Assembly (NCBI RefSeq): GCF_001039355.2
Contig: NW_019775635.1
Span: 456,858-520,857 of the forward strand
Reading direction: 5' to 3'
Origin: Lingula anatina
Lineage: Eukaryota; Brachiopoda; Lingulata; Lingulida; Lingulidae
Length of the DNA stretch: 64,000 bases
Under the pieces are notes generated by a model that did not search any database, was not told the DNA's origin, and saw only the letters and a list, made by a program, of their open reading frames with translations. Position 1 is the stretch's first letter; every line of letters starts with the position of its first letter. Positions 11,797 to 23,483 of this stretch are shown in pieces. Both the position numbers and the translations under genes were made by a program.

Positions 11797-12630
11797 TCAT
11801 AACCCGGTCTTCTTCGTCGCCACGGCAATGATGCAGCCGCTGTAGTCGGACTCGCGCTCCAGCACATTGTCTGGGCGCCTGATCCTGTGCCACGACTCCA
11901 ACTCCAGTCCGGCCTCCGTCAGCGCTTCTCTGAATCTATTCTCTTGCAGCGACAGCGCAGCCCAGTTCACATCTCCAACCCGGTAAAATGATTCCTCCAC
12001 ACTGGCCACCTGAATGAAGTGCCCTCCCTCTTTCAGCATCGATACCACGTTTTTCAGAGCTTGTAGATATTCTTTTTCATTCGTGCACGCAACTTCCAAG
12101 CAAAAGCTGCTGGTTATGGCATCGAAAGGGGCCGTGGTGACGTAGTTAAGGGGGTGATTGTTTCGAACGTCACAGTGGTAAATAGCTTTTACTTTGCCTC
12201 GCATTTCATCTTGCAGCACCTCCCAGTGGGCGCCTTTCCCTCCACTCCCAACTCCAGTCGCTGATTTTTTCCTTCTTCCACCATTTTTCAAGAACCTCGC
12301 GGTTGTGTGCGGAGAAATCAGACAGGTATATTTCCTCAAAGTATTTCGAGATACTTATAAGGTTGAAAATCGAAGGTCCAGTGCCCACGTCAAGAAGTCT
12401 CCGTCCTTTGATCTTCTCCGCACTATAGAGGTCGTGGTAGTAGTCCAAGGCTCCGGTTATCTCTGAGGCTGCGGGTCCACCTGTCACAAAGTCGCTATAA
12501 AGGGTATTCAGGTATGCATTAGGCTGGAACAGGCCACCGTAGTCCTCTCCGGAGTATAATTTCTTCTTAGACCCGCTTTTGCCATTGTCTGTTGTCTCTT
12601 CTTCAAATGATGTCCCTTGTGTCCTGCCAT
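11797..12630 (-). pseudogene. NNMT/PNMT-like methyltransferase, frameshifted copy 1
   Basis: Class I SAM-dependent methyltransferase of the nicotinamide/phenylethanolamine/indolethylamine N-methyltransferase family. The SAM motif I LLDVGTGPSIF and the segment YLSDFSAHNREVLEKW are present in the N-terminal frame, and DAITSSFCLEVACT and GGHFIQV in the C-terminal frame. The two halves lie in different frames because of a net 26-bp deletion near 12245, relative to the intact copy at 23484-24344. One base is also missing just after the ATG at 12628-12630, so the start is out of frame. It is therefore probably non-functional. Confidence 0.85.
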
Positions 12631-12929
12631 CAGGATTGATGTCTTAAATCTACGCACATAAGATTTTGAAATGCCTTAGTTAGTATCTAAAAAGTATTGT
12701 GGGGTATAAGAAAACGAATGTTTAACAACTTGTCTTGCACGAAGAAATGATTAGCACTTATTTAACGGCTACACTGAATTTTGCAGTGATTCCTTGTGGT
12801 GTGATACGGGTATTTGTGACACTTCATACTTATGCATTGTTCGTAATTAACATTAAATAGTTGATCGTGGGGTTTTGTGTACCATTTTTATACAAAACAC
12901 ATTTATTTCCAACAGCAGCTGAATATGAT
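12631..12929. other. Spacer between the two NNMT-like copies of block 1
   Basis: AT-rich and without a recognisable exon; matched by 22789-23090 in block 2. The 46-bp minisatellite begins at about 12930. Confidence 0.6.
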
Positions 12930-13119
12930 CCCCATTACAGGAGCTCTTTTGCTCATCTCCCACTATATTTAAGTGCCCCTTAACAGGTGCTCTCTTGCCC
13001 AACTCCCACTATATTTAAGTGCCCCATTACAGGTGCTCTCTTGCCCAACTCCCACTATATTTAAGTGTCCCATTACAGGTGCTCTCTTGCTCAACTCCCA
13101 ATATATTTAAGTGCCCCGG
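12930..13119. repeat. 46-bp minisatellite (block 1, between NNMT copies)
   Basis: About four units of the same 46-bp repeat as at 11389-11641, ending shortly before the 3' end of the next methyltransferase copy. Confidence 0.85.
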
Positions 13120-13279
13120 TCTAAACATAAAGTTGTGCTCAGCGTTGCTTTGAATACCCTTCAACTGGCAGTGGTGATGACAGGTAGCAGTAAAAAAAAA
13201 CAAAAAAACATAAGAATTTTGCCGAAAATTGTCCACACAGCCCATGGGGAGAAATGAATGACATCTAATTGCACCGCCA

Positions 13280-14109
13280 TCATAACCCGGTCTTCTTCGT
13301 CGCCACGGCAATGATGCAGCCGCTGTAGTCGGACTCGCGCTCCAGCACATTGTCTGGGCGCCTGATCCTGTGCCACGACTCCAACTCCAGTCCGGCCTCC
13401 GTCAGCGCTTCTCTGAATCTATTCTCTTGCAGCGACAGCACAGACCAGTTCACATCTCCAACCCGGTAAAACGATTCCTCCACACTGGCCACCTGAATGA
13501 AGTGCCCTCCCTCTTTCAGCATCGATACCACGTTTTTCAGAGCTTGTAGATAGTTTTTTTCATTCGTGCACGCAACTTCCAAGCAAAAGCTGCTGGTTAT
13601 GGCATCGAAAGGGACCGTGGTGACGTAGTTAAGGGGGTGATTATTTCGAACGTCACAGTGGTAAATAGCTTTTACTTTGCCTCGCAGTTCATCTTGCAGC
13701 ACCTCCCAGTGGGCGCCTTTCCCTCCACTCCCAACTCCAGTCGCTGATTTTTTCCTTCTTCCACCATTTTTCAAGAACCTCGCGGTTGTGTGCGGAGAAA
13801 TCGGACAGGTATATTTCCTCAAAGTATTTCGAGATACTTATAAGGTTGAAAATCGAAGGTCCAGTGCCCACGTCAAGAAGTCTCTGACCTTTGATCTTCC
13901 CCACACTATAGAGGGAGTGGTAGTAGTCCAAGGCCCCGGTAATCTCTGAGGCTGTGGGTCCACCTGTCACAAAGTCGCTATAAAGGGTATTCAGGTATGC
14001 ATTAGGCTCGAACAGACCGTCGTAATCCTCTCCGGAGTATAATTTCTTCTTAGACCCGCCATTGTCTGTTGTCTCTTCTTCTATTAATGTCCCCGTGGGT
14101 CCTGCCATC
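13280..14109 (-). pseudogene. NNMT/PNMT-like methyltransferase, frameshifted copy 2
   Basis: Same family as copy 1. The start is intact (MAGPTGTLIEEE at 14107-14109) and the N-terminal half reads open through LLDVGTGPSIF. The net 26-bp deletion near 13735 then shifts the frame and it ends at WRERRPLGGAAR. The C-terminal half is open in the other frame from 13280. By position its counterpart in block 2 is 23484-24344, which lacks the deletion. So either this allele was converted by the neighbouring broken copy, or the blocks are not simple alleles. Confidence 0.85.
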
Positions 14110-14439
14110 AGGAATGATGTCTTAAATCTAAGCACACAAGTGTCTTGTAGTGTTTGGTATAACAAAAAAAGCTTTAATCTGAGACAGTTGAGCGTTGTCT
14201 CTATATCATCAAAAATTCATTTGGATGCTGGATTGTATTAACCAATCCTTTAAAGAGAAAATGCAACACACAAATGCTATATTTTTTGTTCAAATTTCAA
14301 GATCAATTTGGATAAGTCTAGTGCCCTCAACCAGGACTGCCGATTAATTTTCTGCACTTTATTTACAGCTGAGATTTGTGTCATGAATAAGAGAAATATC
14401 TGAGAACATCTCGTGAAAAATCAACCTTTGACCCTGGTA

Positions 14440-14792
14440 GAGGGTACCTTTATCCCAATGTGGCAGAGGGTACCCTTACTCCAATGTGGCAGAGGGTACA
14501 TTTACTCCATTGTGGCAGAGGGTACCTTTATCCCAATGTGGCAGAGGGTACCTTTACCCCAATGTGGCAGAGGGTACCTTTATCCCAATGTGGCAGAGGG
14601 TACCTTTACTCCATTGTCACAGAGGGTACCCTTACTCCAATGTGACAGAGGGTACCTTTACCCCAATGTGGCAGAGGGTACCTTTACCCCAATGTGGCAG
14701 AGGGTACCTTTACCCCAATGTGGCAGAGGGTACATTTACTCCATTGTGACAGAGGGCACATTTGCCCCAATGTGGCAGAGGGTACCTTTACC
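14440..14792. repeat. 26-bp minisatellite (block 1)
   Basis: About 13 units of roughly 26 bp containing GAGGGTACCTTTACCCCAAT and GTGGCA. Because 26 is not a multiple of three, all three forward frames stay open and show the same 26-residue periodic peptide. This makes long false ORFs. A G-run follows at about 14808-14820. Confidence 0.95.
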
Positions 14793-14869
14793 TATCTCAC
14801 AGTCTGGGGGGGGGGGGGGGAGGGATCTCTCTTCTGAACATCACCATGTTATGGGATAAATACGCAGAG

Positions 14870-17800
14870 GTAGCATTACAAATACCTGTCCAATTGCATG
14901 GCTTCTATTTCGTAAGCCCGGTGTAATGGGAGGTTAGAGGACCGATTTAAGCGTCAAAGCGGGAATTTGGATTTACGGTTTGATTGTGCGTATGCCATGC
15001 ACGGAATTAACAAACGAGCGACGGGATGATGTAGCCTGCGGCATTTGCGGTAAGCGTGCCAAGTTTTAGGCCGCTCCGATGCCCGGCAATATTTTATTTC
15101 GATTATTATATTTAAATTTGTGGAATCTTGTTTCACAAGATTACTCTATTTTATTGTCTCTATGGAGGTATATGGGGACTTTACGACATTCGGCTTGAAG
15201 GCTTTAACCACTTGTTATAGTTTATTTGTGCATTGTTTTGGATTAATGTGGCAGTCTAAGGTTGTTCTAGGTGGTTTTCAAGTTTATGCACCCGTTTTTA
15301 AAATCATTTAGTGATATTACGACAATCGTTTACTATCCAATCAAGGTGACACCCGAGCGTGCTTTAGAGTAATCGGTGCACGTCTGTTGGGCAACCCCTT
15401 ATTCATAACTATGTTTATTTGTCACGTTAGTTCATATCTTATTTCTTATTTTGCACATGGTATTGCGGTGAACTACACAACACCATGTCCCTACTAAAAT
15501 ACAGGATACAAAATAGTGATCCCAGTAGAATGTAGTACGCCGAATAATGCTTGTGTGCGTTCAAGGTTAATGTTGCGAGAGGGTGGCAGCGCATTATTAG
15601 ACATGAATACCAATTAAGGGAAAGAACTTGCGTTTCACCGAAAAACACACCTAAAACAAAATATAGCACTGTCACATAACATGGTAATGTAGACAGCTAA
15701 CGCTACACTCGATGTGTTATGTGAACTTACTTCTGCTTGTTTGCAAGACAGTTCCTCCCGACTTACTTCTATCTACAAACAAAGAAGGATCTCGAGGTCG
15801 TGCTGAACCCATCACTTTCAAGCATTTATTTAATATTCTTCGCATTTGATCAGTAATCCTTTGATTACAAACATATGTTAAAATTAAACCTATGGCTTGT
15901 TATTTTATGAAGTATTATGACTATATGACAGTACTTGTACCTGTACGCCCGGGCCAGTTGTGCCTCTGCTTTCAGTCACCACGTGTAATAGACTTTACAT
16001 GTAACAACCTGGTAACATATCTTCTAGTAACCGTGTAGAAGACTTTAAATATAACAACTTGATAATACATCTTGAGGTAAACGCTTGATTCATGTGGAAA
16101 GGGGGTGGGACCACAAACATATAAAATAGAAGAACCCATTTTTTAATTGTCACCATAGAACATATACAGCTACATGTACAAAGGGACCAACTTTTTTTTA
16201 AATCTGACTTGATAATAGCAGGACGACTGACAGGGTCAAGCAAGCAGCAAGCGTTTGTTTTGATAAATATGCATGCTTTTTAGATTAATCACTGCCCGCC
16301 TATTTATAGCCGGAATTCCATTAAGTATATTCAAATGTATTTCCACATGCTTCACAACGAGGAATGATAACCGTGACTGCAATGTGGAACAGCGTCTATA
16401 ACCAGCACGTACCGGTATTATAATGTAATGTTTTTAAATTGTATAAATCACCTTTCTGTGTCTACATAATTACCCATGGCTTATTTGCCTGGGGTTAGGC
16501 GCAGAGGATGAGAATTTTAAGTGTGGGGTTAACCATTCAGTAAAAACTAGTTACGTGGAGATGGGGATGGGGAGATTCCCTTGCTCCCTCTCCTTCCCCC
16601 CCCCCCCCACCGTGGGGCAGGTGGGTAAGACCCCTTATTGAATGATAATAGGTAATCATCCATTACCTAACTCCACCTGTGGTTCTTTGTGACAGAGTAG
16701 CGAAGTGATGTGCCTTGATTTTCCATTTTGATCTGCCGGGGTTGAAATATTCATCTCTGAACATTGTATGCAATTATTAATGGTGGTTTCCAAGGCAATA
16801 CCCGGATGCTTTTGTCAATTCGTTAATATAAAGAACTTCATATGAAGAATATGTCCTACTATTCAACCCACATGCGCTGCCTTAATTAAGGACAAACTGT
16901 AGAAATGATGTCGTACTGGTATTAATATTATTATGATCTTTAAATATTTGAACATTTTCAATAACGCCGAAATTATTATTGTTCAGGTAGCAGTGCCCCA
17001 ATGGCAATGTTTCAATGATTTTGTTGGCTTTGCCTGATAGACTGTTTGTGTGGCTATATTGATGTATTTAAATTGCTTTTAGCCAAAATTTTATGCTAAG
17101 GGGAAAAAACTTTACTTGCCTCCTGGGGGTGTGCGTGGGTGCTGGGGTCCCACACCTACGTGTGCGTGCGCTTGCAAATTGTGTCAGTATGTAAATATAA
17201 TATGGCACATAAAGCCTGTACTTTTATTGTGGAAGACCTCTTGGATTTGATTTCAAAAGCCACCCTAACCCCCCCCCCACTCCTCCGAACATGGGTTCTT
17301 TCAGAGCGTTTTCTAGCACAACTCAACCGGCAGACCACTGATAGTTGGCACGAGTGAGGCGCTTGCAGCTTCAAAGTTTTTAAAAATTTTTAGTTTGGTG
17401 ATGGTTAACATAATAACAGGACTGGATTTAAACCTCTTGCTGTTCTAATCTCTCCTAGCACCATTGTCTATCATACAGGAGCAGCTATCTTGTGGCAGGC
17501 ACACTAACGCTCATGAAAATTCCCATTGCTATACACATGTATTTCTCATATATTCTTTCCTTTTTTCTGCTTTGCTTTTGCCCTTTTCTCCCCATCATCC
17601 AAATATCATTTTTTCGTTATTTTTTTTATGAAACTTCCCCCCTCATATATAAAGAGAGATTATCATTCTAGCAGCTTGGTTCCGGAAGCATGTATATATT
17701 CTTCTTACACTTAAATCCAACCTTGCATAGCAGTGGCAAATAATTAAACCTTTGAGTTAGGTTGTTTGGTATTGGATGAAACCGCCAGTTGTGTTAGTAG

Positions 17801-19828
17801 CGACACAAGTACAACAAGCACATCTGGAAGGCATTGGCTTCAAATTCAAACGTCTGAAAAAAAAAAAGAAGAAAACTGAACGATGCTTTTATTTTGCAAA
17901 CTGATGTACACAAGCTGATCGATATATTTAACAGTCAATGAAACTCGCTGAATACTATTTCATCGTTGGAACCAAACACTTGTCACTATAAGAAACCTAC
18001 TGCAAGACCATGGAACGTCCACACTTATATAAAGGCAGAAAAGACAAACCAGTGGGATGCAAACAAAATATATTTGATTGATAGGCAATGTTTCAGTGAA
18101 AATGCTTTAGCGAACATTGACGCAGGATTGTCTTTTCTGCTCGAAATGTGCAAGTGCTGCGTCTGAGATGACGGAAAACTAAAGGTTATGGACACAGCGT
18201 TACCAAAATTCAGTATTTAGTTTGAATAGAGGAATTGGAAAAGAATAAAGTGGTTAAAAACTAAGCTGTTGAAAGTCGAATGATATGTATCAGCTTCAAC
18301 GGTGATGAATGATTTACCGTTTTAAATATTATTATGTTATTGAAAATAATAATTGAACATGAAAATGGTGTTCAGGAGATGAGCCACTGAAGGTAAGTAA
18401 ACTTAATAGACAAATGAAAAGTCAACAATCCTGTAGCTTGATGAGACAAGATTGATGTCAGCCGTGTATCAAAGACCAGACATTATGTCTGCGCTACTAC
18501 TGCCGTCAGGTGTCGAGCTACCAGCGTCGGGGAGATGAGCTCGAATACAGGAGAGATGTGTGCGGGTCTTTCATCTTACCCGTCAAAGCAAAACTCGATC
18601 ACAGATTCAAAACTTCAAACAATTGTTTTCTCGGGCGCCTACCCTCAGCTCGGCTACCATTGTCAGCGGGAACTCAAAGCGGAAGGAATCACGTAATGTT
18701 ACCAGAGCGGGTTTCCAGCAGCCGCAGACTTCGGGAGAATTTAAAATTGCAGTCACACCTGCCGTTTTCATTGTGCTGTATACCGGAGGTGAAAAAGGAA
18801 AAGCACATGTATTCTTGGACTGTAAAATTGCCAAGATGTGTGTAATAATCATTTACTTCCTGACATTTTCGAGTAAGTACAGTGAATAATATACAGTAAA
18901 ATGAAGATTGGCTTGTTGATTACTGGTTTATGTATATATATTTTTCATATTTACATGTATGTTTATGTATTCAATAGCGCAATACATTTACTAGTACAAA
19001 GGTTTTTCTTAGCAGTTGGTCAACAGCATTTGTCTGAGGTTTTCATCTACCAGGGGAGCTCTAGCTGGAAGGGAGGGGGTCGCAAAAAAGTGTAGGTTTT
19101 AAGCTTTGAGAAAACAATCTCAAAGGCTCTGTACATGTGTGTATATTTGTTGATTGTAAAAGATGAATATTGTTATTCTTATCAAGAGCTATGAGAAATT
19201 GTAAGGCACTGGTATTACCTCCAATTTTTGTACAGCTCCCTGCTCAGGGAGTAACTGCGTGATAAGGGTAATTTTTCCTGGAAAATGCCCTTAATTGTAC
19301 AGATGTATTATTTAGGGTGATGTAATATTTACAATCCTCCTTACCCGTTTCGCTTTGTTCCGAAAACAAAACGTGTTCATAAGTCTATATTTGTGTGCGA
19401 TCATTTTATTTTATTTAATGATTGGTCCACAATGAAATACATGTTTTATAATAAGTTCTAGTTACAATAAGAGTGTAATTATGTCGAGAGGCAGACGGGC
19501 TCGTCGATCAGATATACATGCATTAGGTCGGTACAGAATGTCTGTGTGCTCCTTGATGTTTTAAAATATCAATAGGTACGTAAGGGCACCACATGTTTAT
19601 CTTCATTGGTTTATTTATGGACTATTCTACACGTGAATTGTTTTACATACTGTCGAATATAAAGTGTATTTTGTCACATTTCTTACGCCAGTTCTGCTTC
19701 CCATATTGTGACCAAATCATCATACGTAAAATACCTATTGAAAACTTTAGATTATTTTAAAGCCTTGGCGAAGGCAAATGCTACATTTATATAAAATATA
19801 ACAAACAACTAATTAACCCTTTTTTTAA
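14870..19828. other. Long non-coding stretch of block 1
   Basis: No gene was recognised. The sequence is collinear with about 25090-31513 in block 2. It has a C-run at about 16599-16609 and several short open frames without domains. A frame at 18510-18845 occurs in both blocks (30217-30594), but indels change its end, so it is not under obvious coding constraint. Confidence 0.5.
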
Positions 19829-21580
19829 ACTAGACCAAAATATGTCAATGTCACTTTACTCCAACCGCTGGCAGATAGCACATCTTCAGGCAATCTTCAA
19901 GTTCTGGCAAACAAAATCAATACCTTTGTTCATAGTGTCAGCCAAGACCTGTCACCTTTACAACCTGATGGAAATGCCCAGCAGAGTTGTATAGTACCTG
20001 ACAAATCTGTTATCTGCACAGCGGATGTAGAAAAATTACTATCCAAAGTAAAGCTGTCTAAAGCTATAGGCCCAGACCAAATTCCAAATTGGATTCTCAG
20101 AGACTTTGCAGACTACTTGTCAAAACCACTTTGTGCAATTTTCAATAGCTCAGTAAGGGATGGTTGCATACCAAAAATTTGGAAATTTGCAGAGATAATA
20201 CCCATTCCAAAAGTGAATCAGCCAAAGGTAATAGAGTCAGATCTTAGACCTATATCACTAACACCAGTTCTAAGTAAAATTTTGGAGTCTTTTGTTACAA
20301 AGTGGGTTACAGATGGTCTGCAAATTGATAGAGCACAGTTTGGTGGCATTCAGAATAGTTCAACTACTCACGCCTTAGTTGAAGTGACTCATAAATTACT
20401 AGAAGGACTTGAACCATCCCCCACAACAAAGTCTTATGCTCAGGTGTTATTTTTAGATTTTGCTAAAGCCTTCGACATGATTGATCACAATATCTTAATG
20501 AAAAAATTAGAAATTCAAGGGGCACCAGACTTCGTAAGACTTTGGATTTATTCCTTCCTTTGCGAACGGTTGCAACGAGTAAAATGCAGTAGCTTTAAAT
20601 CTGATTGGGTTCAGCTAGTGGGGGGAGTGCCTCAGGGCACTAAATTAGGTCCCATTCTTTTCCTTGCAATGATAAATGACCTGAAAACTTGTTGTTCAGA
20701 CATTAAGTTTGTCGATGATACCTCCATTTACGAAATTTGCAAATTTGGCAAAACACCGCATCTACCACAAGCAATAGACCAATTGGCTGACTGGGTCAAG
20801 CAAAACAAGATGAAACTTAATGTAAAGAAGACTAAATCGATGGACATAAATTTTACCAAGAACTGTAATCTTACAATACCAACATTGGAAATAGATGGTG
20901 AACGTGTAGAAAAGGTCAAAAAGTTTAAGATACTTGGTGTTATTTTAACCCCAGTCCTCAAGTGGGCTGAACACATCCAAATCATGTATGCTAAGGCATG
21001 TTTAAAGCTCTTGTATCTCAGACAGCTAAAGAGGGCAAAACAGGACATACAAGATTTATTAACTATTTACCAGTCTGTAATAAGATCAGTTTTAGAATAT
21101 GCCTGTCCAGTATGGGGACCATTTCTGACTGCTGAGCAATCTGAATGTCTAGAGTCAGTTCAAAAGAGAACCTTAAGGATTATTTGCCCTGGTCTCAGTT
21201 ATGATGATGCCTTAAAAGTTTGTAACATTGACACCCTAGACAAACGTAGACATTTGCTGTATCAGAGGCTTTATACAAAATTTAAAAATTGTGAAAAGTT
21301 AGGACATTTATTGCCTGAAAGAAACACCCGCCCTTTACGAAACAACACCAAATTCTTACAACCAAAAGTGAAGACGGAACGTTTTAAAAATTCCTTTATT
21401 AATTATTGCCTTTTTAACTTGTAGTAATTTATGGATGCCTTTTTAATTTGTAGTGTTTTAAGAATAATTTATTGTTTTATAATTTAAAGTTTATTGTCAA
21501 TTTCTTTTAAACATTCTTTGTACAACTTCAAACTTAGGGTTGCAACTTTATCTAATAAATTATTATTATTATAATCATTA
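19829..21580 (+). mobile_element. 5'-truncated non-LTR retrotransposon (CR1/Jockey-like)
   Basis: A LINE 3' half with reverse transcriptase, a stop at 21424, an AT-rich 3' UTR with AATAAA at about 21554, and a 3' end in ATT repeats. No endonuclease domain lies upstream, so the element is 5' truncated at about 19829. The clade is inferred from the RT motifs only. The matching copy in block 2 is at 31514-33180. Confidence 0.85.
20117..21424 (+). CDS. Reverse transcriptase of a non-LTR retrotransposon (partial)
   Basis: An open frame of 435 codons from the first Met, and open back to 19829 without a Met. Motifs in order: GPDQIPNWILR (upstream of the Met), LRPISLTPVLSKILE, FLDFAKAFDMIDH (first catalytic Asp), GVPQGTKLGPILF, FVDDTSIYE (the catalytic DD, with F in place of Y), then LGVILTPVLKW and the thumb-like region with YACPVWGP. 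The enzyme copies element RNA into DNA at the target site. This copy has no internal stop, unlike its block 2 counterpart, but it lacks endonuclease and cannot be autonomous. Confidence 0.9.
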   Translation: MSKPLCAIFNSSVRDGCIPKIWKFAEIIPIPKVNQPKVIESDLRPISLTPVLSKILESFVTKWVTDGLQIDRAQFGGIQNSSTTHALVEVTHKLLEGLEPSPTTKSYAQVLFLDFAKAFDMIDHNILMKKLEIQGAPDFVRLWIYSFLCERLQRVKCSSFKSDWVQLVGGVPQGTKLGPILFLAMINDLKTCCSDIKFVDDTSIYEICKFGKTPHLPQAIDQLADWVKQNKMKLNVKKTKSMDINFTKNCNLTIPTLEIDGERVEKVKKFKILGVILTPVLKWAEHIQIMYAKACLKLLYLRQLKRAKQDIQDLLTIYQSVIRSVLEYACPVWGPFLTAEQSECLESVQKRTLRIICPGLSYDDALKVCNIDTLDKRRHLLYQRLYTKFKNCEKLGHLLPERNTRPLRNNTKFLQPKVKTERFKNSFINYCLFNL

Positions 21581-21730
21581 TATAATATGCGACCTCAATT
21601 ACCTGATCTTACTGGCTGGCAAGTAGACCCTATACTTAACTTTTCAATCTGTGTTGTATACATATTTGTTTTTGATAATCTAAGTTCGATCACAGCAAAA
21701 GCAAAAACGAATTACGTCCATGATATGCTN

Positions 21731-21800
21731 CAACTCCCAATATATTTAGGTGCCCCATTACAGGTGCTCTCTTGCTCAGCTCCCACTATCTATAAGTGTC
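21731..21800. repeat. 46-bp minisatellite (block 2, left, short)
   Basis: Only about one and a half units remain after the single N at 21730, against five and a half in block 1. Contig truncation at the join explains the difference. Confidence 0.75.
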
Positions 21801-21954
21801 CCGGTCCAAACATAAGTTGTGCTCAGCGTTGCTTTGAATACGCTTCAATTTGCAGTGGTGATGACAGGCAGCAGTAAAATAAACATAATAATTTTGCCGA
21901 AAATTGTCCACGCAGCCCATGGGGAGAAATGAATGATTTCTAGGTGCACCGCCA

Positions 21955-22788
21955 TCATAACCCGGTCTTCTTCGTCGCCACGGCAATGATGCAGCCGCTG
22001 TAGTCGGACTCGCGCTCCAGCACATTGTCTGGGCGCCTGATCCTGTGCCACGACTCCACCTCCAGTCCAGCCTCCGTCAGCGCTTCTCTGAATCTGGTCT
22101 CTTGCAGCGACAGCACAGCCCAGTTCACATCTCCGACCCGGTAAAACGATTCCTCCACACTGGCAACCTGAATGAAATGCCCTCCCTCTTTCAGCATCGA
22201 TACCACGTTTTTCAGAGCTTGTAGATAGTCTTTTTCATTCGTGCACGCAACTTCCAAGCAGAAGCTGCTGGTTATGGCACCGAAAGGGGCCGTGGTGACG
22301 TAGTTAAGGGGGTGATTGTTTCGAACGTCACAGTGGTAAATAGCTTTTACTTTGCCTCGCAGTTCATCTTGCAGCACCTCCCAGTGGGCGCCTTTCCCTC
22401 CACTCCCAACTCCAGTCGCTGATTTTTTCCTTCTTCCACCATTTTTCAAGAACCTCGCGGTTGTGTGCGGAGAAATCAGACAGGTATATCTCCTCAAAGT
22501 ATTTCGAGATACTTATAAGGTTGAAAATCGAAGGTCCAGTGCCCACGTCAAGAAGTCTCCGTCCTTTGATCTTCTCCGCACTATAGAGGTCGTGGTAGTA
22601 GTCCAAGGCTCCGGTTATCTCTGAGGCTGCGGGTCCACCTGTCACAAAGTCGCTATAAAGGGTATTCAGGTATGCCTTAGGCTGGAACAGGCCACCGTAG
22701 TCCTCTCCGGAGTATACTTTCTTCTTAGACCCGCTTTTGCCATTGTCTGTTGTCTCTTCTTCAAATGATGTCCCTTGTGTCCTGCCAT
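21955..22788 (-). pseudogene. NNMT/PNMT-like methyltransferase, frameshifted copy 3
   Basis: Positional counterpart of 11797-12630 and very similar to it. It shares the net 26-bp deletion (near 22400) and the missing base after the ATG, so both breaks predate the split of the two blocks. LLDVGTGPSIF and the C-terminal GGHFIQVASVEESFYRVG are preserved in separate frames. Confidence 0.85.
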
Positions 22789-23094
22789 CAGGACTGATGT
22801 CTTAAATCTACGCACATAAGATTTTGAAATGCCTTAGTTAGTATATAAAAAGTATTGTGGGGTATAAGAAAACGAATGTTTAACAACTTGTCTTGCACGA
22901 AGAAATGATTAGCACTTATTTAACGGCTACACTGAATTTCGCAGTGATTCCTTGTGGTGTGATACGGGTAATTGTGACACTTCATACTTATGCATTGTTC
23001 GTAATTAACATTAAATAGTTGATCGTGGGGTTTTGTGTACCATTTTTATACAAAACACATTTATTTCCAACAGCAGCTGAATATGATCCCCATT
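22789..23094. other. Spacer between the two NNMT-like copies of block 2
   Basis: AT-rich, collinear with 12631-12929. I see no exon or RNA gene in it. Confidence 0.6.
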
Positions 23095-23320
23095 ACAGGA
23101 GCTCTTTTGCTCATCTCCCACTATATTTAAGTGCCCCTTAACAGGTGCTCTCTTGCTCAACTCCCACTACATTTAATTGTCCCATTACAGTTGCTCTTTT
23201 GCTCAACACCCACTATATTTAAGTGCCCCTTGACAGGTGCTCTCTTGCCCAACTCCAACTATATTTAAGTGTCCCATTACAGGTGCTCTCTAGCTCAACT
23301 CCCAATATATTTAAGTGCCC
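23095..23320. repeat. 46-bp minisatellite (block 2, between NNMT copies)
   Basis: About five diverged units of the 46-bp repeat, located as at 12930-13119. Confidence 0.85.
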
Positions 23321-23483
23321 CGGTCTAAACATAAAGTTGTGCTCAGCGTTGCTTTGAATACCCTTCAACTGGCAGTGGTGATGACAGGTAGCAGTAAAAA
23401 AAAAACAAAATACATAAGAATTTTGCCGAAAATTGTCCACGCAGCCCATGGGGAGAAATGAATGACATCTAATTGCACCGCCA

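Larger units (their letters stand above)
11389..21729. repeat. Block 1 of a large near-identical pair (10.3 kb)
   Basis: The order is: 46-bp minisatellite, NNMT-like copy 1, minisatellite, NNMT-like copy 2, 26-bp minisatellite, about 5 kb of non-coding sequence, LINE fragment. The same order with a few percent difference is found at 21731-33352. Both blocks are bounded by single N bases. Block 1 has the intact LINE frame and lacks the THAP transposon. Allelic contigs placed in series are more likely than a recent tandem duplication. Confidence 0.85.

Noticed and set aside
14413..14859. Long repetitive ORFs (up to 148 codons) as a repeat protein gene
   Set aside because: They arise from the 26-bp minisatellite, which is open in three frames; no start context, domain or exon structure supports them. 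The same holds for 24759-25096.
18510..18845. 111-codon ORF kept in both large blocks
   Set aside because: Indels between the copies change frame and end, so there is no sign of coding constraint.
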